A stretch of DNA of 64,000 nucleotides from the NCBI RefSeq assembly GCF_037102585.1, contig NW_027043829.1, positions 1,488,001 to 1,552,000 on the forward strand, read 5' to 3'. The translations under genes and the position numbers were made by a program. This stretch comes from Saccharomycopsis crataegensis. Taxonomy: Eukaryota; Ascomycota; Saccharomycetes; Ascoideales; Saccharomycopsidaceae. The notes under the pieces were generated by a model that worked only from the letters and a program-made list of their open reading frames with translations, was not told the DNA's origin and made no database searches. Numbering within the stretch: the stretch's first letter is position 1; each line of letters starts with the position of its first letter. Positions 1-9,602 of the stretch are shown piece by piece.

Positions 1-211
1 TATAATAATTTGCAAAAATTTCGGAAAGATTGGCAGCATTATAACTTTTGGATTTTTCTTCTGGATATAGGAAATCATCTTTTAATCTAGGTTGGTGTTC
101 AGTTAAACAAAAACTTTGGAACCCCATGTCAATGGCTCTTTGACAGACAGTTTCCAAAGTATCTGAAGCATGGGATACATAATCACCACTGTGAGTGTGG
201 TGAGAGCGCAT
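1..211 (-). CDS. HIS2: Histidinol-phosphatase, N-terminal part (cut by window edge)
   Basis: Seventy codons are visible, starting at the ATG at 211 and running off the left edge. The product begins MRSHHTHSGDYVSHASDT and continues with a CLTEHQPR segment. The HxH pair near the start and the later TEH are the metal-binding motifs of PHP-domain histidinol phosphatases, which remove phosphate from histidinol phosphate in the penultimate part of histidine synthesis. The match to yeast His2 in both motif and position is clear. The gene is divergent from RPA43, with about 340 bases between them. Confidence 0.85.
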   Translation of the reverse strand, partial: MRSHHTHSGDYVSHASDTLETVCQRAIDMGFQSFCLTEHQPRLKDDFLYPEEKSKSYNAANLSEIFANYY

Positions 212-554
212 ATTTTTATGTATTTCAATGAACTTCTTTTTATTGTCTCAGTCTGAACTTGTATATATTTAGGAGTCATACTATGATAGTTATCAGTAAT
301 GATTCAAAATAAACGAATTTCAGCAACGTGAAATCATGCATTATTGTTGTGATTCCTGCAGAAAGCGCATCGATTTTTTTCTTACAAAAAAAAAAAAAAA
401 AAAAAATTTTTTGAAGTTTCTACAAACCATCTGAAGGTTAAGGCATCACCACACTGAATATACAAGACAAATAGATGGTATAAACAGGGAAAGGCATCAG
501 AGGAAAGAAAGAAAATAGAGAGAAAGAAGAAAAAAAGCAATCAATATCAAAAAC
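212..554. promoter_or_regulatory. Divergent HIS2/RPA43 promoter with an RRPE-like A/T motif
   Basis: This gap lies between two divergent start codons, so it holds both promoters. A run of A followed by TTTTTTG at 401-413 resembles the RRPE element (AAAAATTTT) found upstream of yeast ribosome-biogenesis and Pol I genes. That fits RPA43, but long A/T runs are common in this genome, so the site is only a candidate. I see no RNA gene here. Confidence 0.3.
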
Positions 555-1466
555 ATGAGCACTGTCATTTCTACAAAGAAGAGAACTCTCACTGGTGGTT
601 CCTCAATACTGGCTAAGAAAGTTAAAATAATCCCAACAAATGAAATAGATGAAGAAACCAACTTGTCAAAATGCTTTCACACTGTCACTGCCAAATTATA
701 TATTTCCTTGGCTCCTATGTTCTTCAACGACCCTATAAAAGGTGTTAAACAGCAGCATTTGGATCCTCTTCTTATGAGCTATTTCTCTGAAGCAAGAGGT
801 ATCATACTATCATATTCTAATATTAAATTCTTGAAAGACAACTATTCTGATGATGGTGCATCACTCTTAGGAACCATAAAGTTTGATACTCCATTTGCTT
901 TTATGTGGATAAGTGTTAACTTTTTAGTTTGGAGACCTATGGTTGGTGATATTATTAAAGGTTACAGTTACATGCAATCCCCATCTCATATTGGGTTATT
1001 GATCCATGATACCTTCAATGCTAATATTAAGAAATATTACATTCCAAATAATTGGGAATTTGTTCCAAATGCGGATGATGAAAACCAAGAAACTGAGGGT
1101 GAAGAAGAAAGTGGTAACAATTTGAGATCTTTGGGTTACTGGGTCGACGAAAACGGTGTCAAGGTTGATGGAGAATTACAATTTACAATTAGAGCCATCC
1201 ATTCTGCTGGGAAATTCGTTAGCGTAGAGGGTACATTGATTAAACCAGGACAAGAGGAAGACTTTGGAATTTCTTCTGAAGAAAAGCCTCATCAAGTAAG
1301 TACTCACAAAAAGTTCTTTGATGAAGATGTGGAAGATACTACTTTGACCGTTATTCCGGAACCTGCTAAGGAAGGTCTTGAAGATTTGCCTAAGTATGAT
1401 GTTGATTCCGATGAGGAAAAAGTGATAGCTGAGGCTGATTCCAGCGAAGATGAAGATGAAGATTGA
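555..1466 (+). CDS. RPA43: RNA polymerase I subunit A43
   Basis: A complete 303-residue protein (yeast Rpa43 is 326). Residues about 38-90 (CFHTVTAKLYISLAPMFFND and the following SYFSEARGIILSYSNIKF) match the SHS2-like start of the Rpa43/Rpb7/Rpc25 family. The middle contains the predicted OB-fold segment, with FMWISVNFLVWRPMVGDII around residue 115. The tail is very acidic (DSDEEK...SSEDEDED), as is usual for Rpa43. In yeast, A43 with A14 forms the Pol I stalk that contacts Rrn3 and the new rRNA. The start at 555 is the first in-frame ATG after an A-rich leader. Confidence 0.85.
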   Translation: MSTVISTKKRTLTGGSSILAKKVKIIPTNEIDEETNLSKCFHTVTAKLYISLAPMFFNDPIKGVKQQHLDPLLMSYFSEARGIILSYSNIKFLKDNYSDDGASLLGTIKFDTPFAFMWISVNFLVWRPMVGDIIKGYSYMQSPSHIGLLIHDTFNANIKKYYIPNNWEFVPNADDENQETEGEEESGNNLRSLGYWVDENGVKVDGELQFTIRAIHSAGKFVSVEGTLIKPGQEEDFGISSEEKPHQVSTHKKFFDEDVEDTTLTVIPEPAKEGLEDLPKYDVDSDEEKVIAEADSSEDEDED

Positions 1467-1890
1467 AGTTATTCAATGCTTAACTGTGACGCAGGTGATT
1501 ATTTATGTTCATATAGTGTGTTTTGTATTATTTATGATTTAAAAATCTAATAAAAGTTTGATTTTTTTTTTATTATTATTTTGGCTTTTAAGAAGTATAG
1601 GACTTTACAATGTAGTTTTCAACATACCGTTGCTAATTGTATCGTATATATAAAGATTGATATTAAAAAAAGGGGGTGTTGCAACGAGATATGGCATTGG
1701 CAGACAATAATCTAGTTGACCAAAAGCAGGAAACAGTAATAATAAAAAGATAAGCATCAAAAAAGTGTGAATGTATATTGACCAACGATGGGACAAAAAG
1801 ATGGGACAAACCAGTATCCTCTTCAACAATAGCAAAAAAATAAGTAAGAGATAAATAGGACACCTAGCATCAACAAGAGAGATAACTTCC
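1467..1890. other. Convergent gap between RPA43 and the tropomyosin gene
   Basis: Both neighbouring genes end here. The stretch holds AT-rich 3' untranslated sequence, including a T run at about 1563-1571. The two short open frames on the minus strand are low in sequence complexity and resemble nothing I know. No RNA gene is seen. Confidence 0.5.
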
Positions 1891-2262
1891 CTACAAAGAG
1901 TTCAATTGGTCAGTGATTTCATCCAATTCTTCCTTGGCCTTGACATACTTGGCATTCAATTCTTCATTCTTGAGTTCCAAGTCTTCCTTTTCCTTTTCAA
2001 GACTGGTGACCTTCTTTTCCAAAGTTTCAGCCTTAACATCAACGTCACTGAACTTTTCCTTGGTGATCTTATATTCTTCTTCGATCTTTTCCAATTCAGC
2101 TTCCAAGGTTTCGTTCTTGGTGGTCAAGGACTTGATCAAGTTTTCTTTTTCCAATAATTCTTGTTCCAATTCCTTGTTCTTGTCCTTGATGCCATCGTGC
2201 TTTTCTTGCCATTCTTCACTGGCAAGCTTCAAGTTTTGGATCTTTTCCTTCAACTTATCCAT
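1891..2262 (-). CDS. Tropomyosin, unusually short (123 residues)
   Basis: The protein starts MDKLKEKIQNLKLASEEWQ and ends KAKEELDEITDQLNSL. Both ends match yeast tropomyosins Tpm1 and Tpm2 closely, and the whole length is a heptad-patterned coiled coil. Tropomyosin dimers lie along actin cables and stabilise them for polarised transport. Budding yeast forms of 199 and 161 residues span five and four actin subunits. This one is 123 residues, a further 38 shorter, which suggests a three-actin form. Since both termini are intact, it looks like a natural short form rather than a truncation. There is no sign of an intron. Assignment to TPM1 or TPM2 is not possible from this window alone. Confidence 0.85.
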   Translation of the reverse strand: MDKLKEKIQNLKLASEEWQEKHDGIKDKNKELEQELLEKENLIKSLTTKNETLEAELEKIEEEYKITKEKFSDVDVKAETLEKKVTSLEKEKEDLELKNEELNAKYVKAKEELDEITDQLNSL

Positions 2263-2747
2263 GATGCAAACTATTAACGGGTACTATATTATAAAATAAA
2301 CTGATGTTCCTTTGGCGGTTACAATAAAGTATGTATCAAAAGACAGAAGATGAGGGTAGGAAAAAAAAAACTGGGTGGCCAAAAACGTTTCATTTCTGAG
2401 ATCTACACTATTGAATCCGTCCGCGCATACGTGTTACCAAAAAAAAAAATACCGGCACGGTTTGAAGGTCATGGGACTTCTGATTACATTTATCCGTATT
2501 CCTATAGATAAACATGATGGGCACGCTCATGGTGGCATGTATTTTCCAGTTCTCTCCACTGTAATTTATATTAATATTAAATTCTCGTTTATGTTAATTC
2601 AGAAAGTAGAAATATAAAAAAAAATGTCCCCCTTGTAAGCCATTTGATATAAATACTCGTTTCTACGGCTCCATATTCTTAATCATTTCTTTATGGTAAT
2701 AAACATCCATTATGTTATTATTGCTCTAAATAATTATAAACTTCAAA
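2263..2747. promoter_or_regulatory. Tropomyosin promoter and 3' flank of the REEP-like gene
   Basis: The stretch lies upstream of the tropomyosin start and downstream of the next minus-strand gene. It contains two short A runs near 2361 and 2441. Open frames here are short, lack a convincing ATG context and resemble nothing. No specific regulatory site can be supported. Confidence 0.4.
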
Positions 2748-5583
2748 TTAGTATGTACAAGGCTCCTCTACAAAGCTACTCACTGAGTTTCTTTTATTTT
2801 TGAAAATGGTATGAGAGTTTTTCTCTCTTGATGAGTCGATACTAGATCTTTTGGATTTCCCATTAGAAAGCCTTTTAAATTTATTTTTCAATGAGTTTCT
2901 TTTGCTAATTGAATTTTTCATTTCAATCGTTCCCGCTACCTCATCATTCTGATCAATATACAATGGCGACCGTGAATACTGAAAGTGGGAAGGATTATGT
3001 TCATGTTGATATGACAAATAGTCAATAGACTCTGAATCCAAACTAATTTCGCCAGCCATATTTTCAATTTTTTTCAAATTTGGAGTAAATGAATGAATAA
3101 ACTTAACTCCCACAGAGCTATTTGATTGTTGACGGTCATGACTTTTGTGATTGATGCCCTTTGAAGCTTCTTCAAAATTTAATTTAGGCGGAGTTCTCAA
3201 AACATTGTCAGTAGTACTAGCACCGCTCAAATGCAACGACTGGTTAGACAGTTTCTTTGGCGTACTACTTTCCGGAGAACTTTTAGTAGAAATATAGGGA
3301 GTATTTGGAGAATCAGATGACAAGGAGCGGCCGACGAGTTTGTTGTACGCATCAATATTCATATCATTTTGTTGCTTGGTTTTCGAGTTTGCTTCCCCAT
3401 CGCTGACTTTATCATCAATTTTTCCTATTTCTGGGGGATTTGGCGACAATGATCTTAATCCTGTACCCTTTATCAATTCTATAATACTATTTCTCTCTTT
3501 CCTGTCTCGCCTTGAATCGGTTGAAGATCTGGTGGCATCTATTGAAGATTTGGCCAAACTGAAATCAATGCCTGGAACATCGTTATGAGATTTCTTGAAT
3601 AGCATAAAACTCTTCCTTTTTTCAGAAGTACCATTTTTTAGAGTTGATGATATATACCCATCTCTAATCTTATACATCTCTGATTTATCATTGAGAATTG
3701 CAGTGAACGGATCAGCAACTAGAGTCCCTACAGGAGTATTATTATCTGTGCTATCAAGGCTGACTGGTGACGATACTATTTCTTTCTCAGATGATCCTAG
3801 AAAATCACCATCATGGACTAATGAAATGTTTGAGCTTGTGTTAAGGGGTAAGAGCGTTGGATATTGATTATTATTATAAAACGCTGCTGTGGGAGGTCTA
3901 TTGGTGGCTGAAATATCATTCAATGACTTGCTAAATAAATCTTTATCAACAGTATCATCAAGAATAGAACTCTCTTCAATTGTGCTGACTTTGCTTGCTG
4001 GAGCCAAGAGGCTGTTGTTCATTCTGTGGCTATTAGATCGTGACCTACCAACGATAATCAGTTTATCAAAAGAACTTTCAGAAAATTTTTCAAAACTATT
4101 ATTCCTGCTACTTCCCAACCTAGTTAATGTGGAAAAATTATTCCTATTAGGATTTTTAAGAAACTCTTTGAATGAGTTTCTTCTGTTTGCATCACAAGCT
4201 GTATCTTTTTTACCGGATAACAATCCCGCAATCAGATATGTCGATTCAGCCCCAACTGATTTGCTATGCTGCCTGCGAATCTTTGGAAGTGGCCCTACAG
4301 CCAGTAAATCAGACACCTCGAATAATTGCGGTGTTGGGGGTATCAAGTTAATTTTCGGAATATTTAAAGTAGAAGGGTTTTCATTTTTTGATTTTGGTGA
4401 TGGTGGTTCTTTAGAGCCTTTTAATGATGAAAACGAAAAAGCTCGTTCAACGAATGAAACCTTCTTGCCGGTCTTCGGTTGTCCCTTACTATTCAATCTG
4501 CCGGTTAATTTCATGAATAACAACAAAAAGAAATTCACGGTGAAGCTCAAGATGAACAGAATCACTGACAATAATATATTGAGTAACAGTGACAAATTAG
4601 TACGCTCTTTGAAGTTCCTTACCAAATATTCAACATATAGGTTCTTTTCTAATGGTTTACTATCATTACCAATGATACTTCCAACGCTAGCATTTGCCTT
4701 ATCAAATCCCAGGGAGTCCTTTAATTGTGAAACGTTCGCTGAATTACCATTGTTTGTGGAAATCTTGTTCAATTGCTTAAGAAGTCTTTTACTTTTTGTT
4801 CTCTTCCCCTTTTCCTTACTCTTTTTTGATGTATCATAAGTATTCAAGTCACTAAAGAAGGAGTTGATAGCTTCTTCCTCGCCCTTCAGACATGTTGTAT
4901 CAATGCTCCCTTTAAAGGATTGTTGAAGTTTCTTTCGGTATTTCCGGTCCAAATGCTCGATTTCCGATTTGGTAGATTTCAAAATCTGGTAGTAATTCTC
5001 AAAAAAGCTATATATTATTGGGATTGTGTTTTTTATTAATCTTTGATGGAACCTTAATCTAGAGTTGTCAAATCCAAACATTGCATTCCCGAATTTTAAT
5101 AGTATTGAGTGAGTTAGTTCCAAAAACCATTCCAATTGGTTTTCAAATATTAACTTGTTGCTATTGTATTTTTTCTTAATGATTTGTTTCCTTGGACCTG
5201 GAATTTTCTGTTCTATTTGGTCTTGTGTGGATAATGACGACTGTACGAATTGATTGAATATTAGAATATAGTTTTGACTGAGAGGATTAAAGATCCAGAC
5301 CTTAAAAAGCACCATTGCGACTTTCGGGGGAGAAGGTAGTCGATGTAAAATGAAACTATCTTCTAGAGATTTTATCAATAAGAATATAGTTAACCATTTT
5401 ATCCACGACCTCAACAATGTTCTATCGTTACTATTAACAACTTTTAGTGAGATTAAAGCCGGAAATAACAGGCTCACGGCTGTTCTGGAAAGGCCATTGA
5501 GTTAGTTTAATCAGCTCGAACTAGAAAACGGCAAAATATTAGCTATTTAAAACTCACTGCTCCACGGCTTTCACTATATTCAT
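2748..5583 (-). CDS. TB2/DP1/HVA22 (Yop1/REEP-like) protein with a long disordered tail
   Basis: Two exons: 5583-5558 (26 nt) and 5484-2748. The donor GTGAGT is at 5557, an ACTAAC branch lies just upstream of the acceptor, and the TTTCCAG acceptor ends at 5485. The intron is 73 nt. Splicing gives MNIVKAVEQTAVSLLFPALIS and a protein of 920 residues; without it, exon 2 has no in-frame ATG. Residues 8-95 show the TB2/DP1/HVA22 pattern (LFPALISLKVVNSND, then WIKWLTIFLLIKSLED and the FKVWIF segment). This family makes hairpins that curve tubular ER. A second strongly hydrophobic stretch lies at about 306-336. The remaining roughly 580 residues are Ser/Asn/Lys-rich and probably disordered, with many possible phosphorylation sites. 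Yop1 itself is about 180 residues, so this is a different, much longer fungal member. I do not know an S. cerevisiae orthologue. Confidence 0.65.
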
Positions 5584-5792
5584 CTATTCTGTTATCCTTC
5601 ATGGATGTTTGAAAATATCTTGAAACTTGACGTAAACAGTGAAACATCCCAGTTATGTACAATCTGAAGATTTTAGTCACGTGTTAAAATTATGGTCCGT
5701 CCTGGCTTGCCTCCATTACCAGCAAAAAAAAAGCCCATTGCGACTATACGGCTCCGGGGAAGTGTAGAGCACATGAAACTAATATCACAGAA

Positions 5793-6752
5793 ATGTTTAC
5801 CAAAACTTTCTTGAGAAATGCTTCCAGTGGAATAAATAGGGGATTCCATACTTACTCCTTCAAATCTATGCCATCCGTGGCCCGTAAACCTGCTTTTTTA
5901 ACAGGCTTTATTGGTGCATCAATCACGACTTTTGCTGCTTATGAATCTTTCAAATATTACTGGCCACACAGCACTTATGTTTCGTTGGAATCACCAGTGT
6001 ACAGCTCTTCAATAAGTAATCTTGAAGACACTATTGTCGTTGATAAATCTATTAATAGTTTTCCAACAACTTTAGTTTCTCCAGAGGATGGTCAAACCAA
6101 ATTCTCCTTGATCGGTTACGGTAATAGAAAAGTGACTTTCTTGCAGTTCAGCGTCTACGGCTTGGGTATTTATATTGCCAATGAAGATGTTGCTAAGATC
6201 CCAGAGGTCCTTAACTCTAAGTACTTGTCAGAGGTTTTCATTGACAAGCATGATCCAAGTTTAAGCCATGCTGATAATTTGGCACTCGCATTGAAGGATC
6301 CGGAAACTTCTGAAGTATTAATTAACAACTTATTGGACGCTAATATCAGATTTTTAATTAGAATTGTTCCTTTAAGGGATACTGATTTCAATCATTTAAG
6401 AGATGGGTTTGTGAAATCTTGTGTTCGTAATAGGCTTGTAAAGTCCCTGGCTCCAGATAATTTGAATAGTGGTATTGATGAAATCCGTGTTATTTTCAAG
6501 AAATATAGATCAAAATGTCCAAAGAACCATGTTTTCTTGGTGGAAACCGACAAAGAGGGTAAGACATCCTTTATTTATGAGAACCTTGGTAAACATCCTG
6601 AACAGAAGAAGGTTGAAGAAGTTGTCTACTTAGGCACCGTTCAGGAAACCGTCATAAGTAAGGCTTTGCTACTCAATTATTTTGCTGGTGCAAAGCCTAT
6701 TAGTAATGATGCAAGAAAGAAATGCATTGATGAAATTTTAAGAGTTGTCTAG
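5793..6752 (+). CDS. AIM18: Mitochondrial chalcone-isomerase-fold protein, AIM18-like
   Basis: 319 residues, close to yeast Aim18 (321). The N-terminus is rich in Arg, Ser and Phe (MFTKTFLRNASSGINRGFH), as expected of a mitochondrial presequence. A hydrophobic stretch at about 35-50 follows. The core from about residue 105 (FSLIGYGNRKVTFLQFSVYG, then LGIYIA) matches the chalcone-isomerase-like fold of the Aim18/Aim46 family, with the conserved FRD-like segment as IRIVPLRDTDFNHLRDGF near 207. In yeast these proteins sit in the inner membrane; Aim18 and Aim46 bind haem and have no proven isomerase activity. AIM46 is an alternative name for a close paralogue, which I cannot exclude. Confidence 0.75.
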   Translation: MFTKTFLRNASSGINRGFHTYSFKSMPSVARKPAFLTGFIGASITTFAAYESFKYYWPHSTYVSLESPVYSSSISNLEDTIVVDKSINSFPTTLVSPEDGQTKFSLIGYGNRKVTFLQFSVYGLGIYIANEDVAKIPEVLNSKYLSEVFIDKHDPSLSHADNLALALKDPETSEVLINNLLDANIRFLIRIVPLRDTDFNHLRDGFVKSCVRNRLVKSLAPDNLNSGIDEIRVIFKKYRSKCPKNHVFLVETDKEGKTSFIYENLGKHPEQKKVEEVVYLGTVQETVISKALLLNYFAGAKPISNDARKKCIDEILRVV

Positions 6753-6940
6753 ATATTATAGAGGAACAGCTTCATGTATATATGCGCAGACTATTTTTTT
6801 CATATAGAAAAAAATAGTAATAAAATCATTTTTTTAACTCACCCAAAGTGAGAACATTACTACGAGCTCAAATTGAGAGTTTTATGTCACATTGTTTGAA
6901 AGTTTCAATACTTGTCTATTACTGTACACTACTTGAAATT

Positions 6941-9368
6941 TTATAGCTTTGAAATCTCATCGCTAACCGCCGTTTCACACTGTAAACTCAAGCCTGCAGC
7001 AATCTGAGCTCTATTGAATAACTTATCTCTAAGTTCACCTTGTTCAAATAGCCACAGAATTCCTTTATCTGCCATTTGTTGAATCAAGCAGCCCGCAAAG
7101 CAATCGCCTGCACCAGTGACGTTAACAACATTCGTGATTTCTGTCGGAACCTCATAATATTGAATCATCACTCCGAGTTGCCGCGATCCATCAATGGTTT
7201 TCCCTTTGCTGGCAATAGTGAATTTCGGTTTCTTTAAAATATCTTCAGATTTTGGATGGGTTTCAAGACGCGCTAAATCGTTAGAAACTTTGTTAGCATC
7301 CAAGGTCAAATTGACAACGATAATTCCCTTTTTTCCAAACTTGATTGCTAAAGCTGGAATATAAGGAAGAATCTTAAAAGATTGTTGCAAAACCCCTTGT
7401 TTAAGTACATCTTTGAGGAAATCACTTTTAATACTATCCAATCTATTTCTAAATTCAGAATTAATCCCCATGGCATCCAACACAGGAAACCAATTGGTGA
7501 CATCAAACAACATATCTTCATCCATTTGATCATGAATCGATCTAAGTTCAGCCGCGGTTGGTGTGGCTAATATCAATCCATTCATCTCACCAATTCCAGC
7601 CTCCAAAATACTTGGTACATGCATACTGGAAAAAATGAAAGAGGAAGGGTCCTCCTTGATGACTTTAGAAATTTTCGAGGCCTTGATCGATGAAGTTGGC
7701 TCAAAAACAACTTTTGAGCCTAGATTGAGAGACTTTTTGATGACTTTATGGAAGCTGGAAACTCCCACATTACCATCAACCAAGACTATTTCAGGTTCAG
7801 CAGCCTCCAATTTTTCAAGAAGTTCTTGATCTTGAAAATTCTCAGCAATATCCATATCAGCACATGCAACAACCAACCCTCCCTGTTTATCATGAATTGA
7901 AACGTATTTCGCAGTAGCGTATTGGGAATTCATTATCAACCCCGAAGTATCAATTCCGTTATCTGTAAGTTCTCTAGTGATTAATTTTCCAAAATCATCA
8001 TCGCCAATCTGTCCAATTAATCTCGTTGTTGTATGTGAACCCCTGGTAGCAGAGAATTTCGAGGCCATAGAAACATTGAAGGCCACGCCTCCAATGGAAG
8101 AAGAGCTTGTGCCTGGGTTTGAGTCACCAATATGATATTTTTCAGGCTTCAATCTGCAAATCAAGTCTACTGCTACTGATCCAATCACTGCAATATTTAC
8201 TTTACTGGAGGCTTGCATTTGAGATTGCTGAGCCTTTAAGTTCAGTTTATTGAGCTTTGTCAGTGGAGTAAATGCAACAGGTTTGACTGGAAGTTTATCC
8301 CCTTTCTTAAAAGTATATATTAGTAATACAAGTCAGAAACAAAAATAAAAAAAAAGAAAGAAAACCCCTTTACAGTTCACCTGCTTCATTACGTACCTCA
8401 ATTTTTGCTAGTTCTACAGCAATATTGGCACCAGCACGAGCATTATTGAACACTACTTGCAAATTTGTATCCACGCTTGTACCTTTTGTGAGCTTTGCAA
8501 CTTTACTCAACAAGAATGGCGTCAAGTTTTTGCCGAATATCCCCAATTGTTCGGCCTCCTTTTCTGCCTCGGCAATAATGTTATTAATATAATCGGAATC
8601 TAATGCAACATCCATTGGTGGGGGAATGCATAATAAATAACCAGAATCTAAATTCATATCATTAATACCGGAGTTCACAATCTCTGCTGCTTGTCCGAAT
8701 GTTTCAAAGTTGTAAGGAGACTTTACACCACTATCTACCGCGAAAAACCCAGGAATATTGGTTCCATAGGGTCCCATAGTAGCCACAAAACATCCTTGTG
8801 TCTCCAAGTATTCTGTAGTTTTGGCAACATCAAGAATCGATTTTGGTCCGGCACATACAACCGCCACCTTGGTCCTCCCTAATTCTGTCAAGTCTGCACT
8901 AATATCAAATGTGGTTTCTGCCTTCTTGTGAACTCCTCCAAGACCTCCTGTGGAGAAAACTTTGATGCCCGCCTTCTCTGCAAGTATCATTGTTCCAGAT
9001 ATTGTGGTGCCTCCATTGAGTTTCCGGGCCATAGAGTAGGCAATATCACGTCTTGACACCTTATTAACATTTTTGGCTGCTGCTAACATTTCAATCTCTG
9101 AGCTATTCAATCCAATACATGGTTTGCCTTCCACAAAGGCAATTGTAGCTGGAACTGCGCCATTTTCACGAATGACAGACTCCACTTGCTTAGCCATTTG
9201 GATATTTTGAGGAAATGGCAATCCGTGGGTAATAATTGTGGATTCTAATGCCACCACTGGCTGATGAGTATTTAACGCATGCTGAATTTCTTCTGCAATC
9301 CTAAGAGTTGAATTGAACCGTTTAATTGATCCTAGAGATTTAGAAGCGGCTTTATATCGAAGAAACAT
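6941..9368 (-). CDS. Pseudouridine-5'-phosphate glycosidase / pseudouridine kinase fusion, spliced
   Basis: Exon 1 (9368-8397) encodes a PsuG/IndA glycosidase: VALESTIITHGLPFP carries the conserved Glu and VCAGPKSILD the Schiff-base Lys. Exon 2 (8305-6941) encodes a PfkB sugar kinase with GGVAFNVSMASK and the catalytic NVTGAGDCFAG motif. Together they split pseudouridine into uracil and ribose 5-phosphate. The proposed 91-nt intron runs from donor GTACGT (8396) past branch TACTAAT (8325-8319) to acceptor AAG (8306). It joins the frames as ...AKIE|KGDKLPVKPVAFTP..., giving 778 residues, close to the fused enzymes of other fungi (about 750). A rival pair, donor GTGAAC at 8380 and acceptor CAG at 8287, also keeps frame and gives 777 residues. 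Without splicing, translation stops at 8370 and only the glycosidase is made. The exon 1 start is Arg/Lys/Ser-rich and could target mitochondria. Confidence 0.8.
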
Positions 9369-9602
9369 CGGCCAATATAACTTATTTATTGCAGAGTACT
9401 TTTTGAGAGAATCGTGTGTCTTTTGTCACAGAAAAAAATTGGAGCCAAAAATGGCAGCGCGGAAGGGCAAATTTGAACTGGTGCCAAAAATTGTTACAGA
9501 AATATCGTGTGCTTCCACCATATTAAAAACTCATCAAATAATTCATTAGTAGTACATATTTTTACAGTATAGATGCTAATATAAACGCAAAACAAAAATC
9601 TT

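Noticed and set aside
3889-4839. Plus-strand frame of 316 codons opposite the REEP-like gene
   Set aside because: It is the shadow of a Ser/Leu-rich coding region. It has no recognisable domain and lies wholly inside the opposite gene.
8219-8369. Two separate pseudouridine genes with a 151-base spacer
   Set aside because: The kinase frame is open upstream of its ATG through a linker-like sequence to plausible splice sites, and fused enzymes are the rule in other fungi. The two-gene reading is kept only as the refuting alternative.
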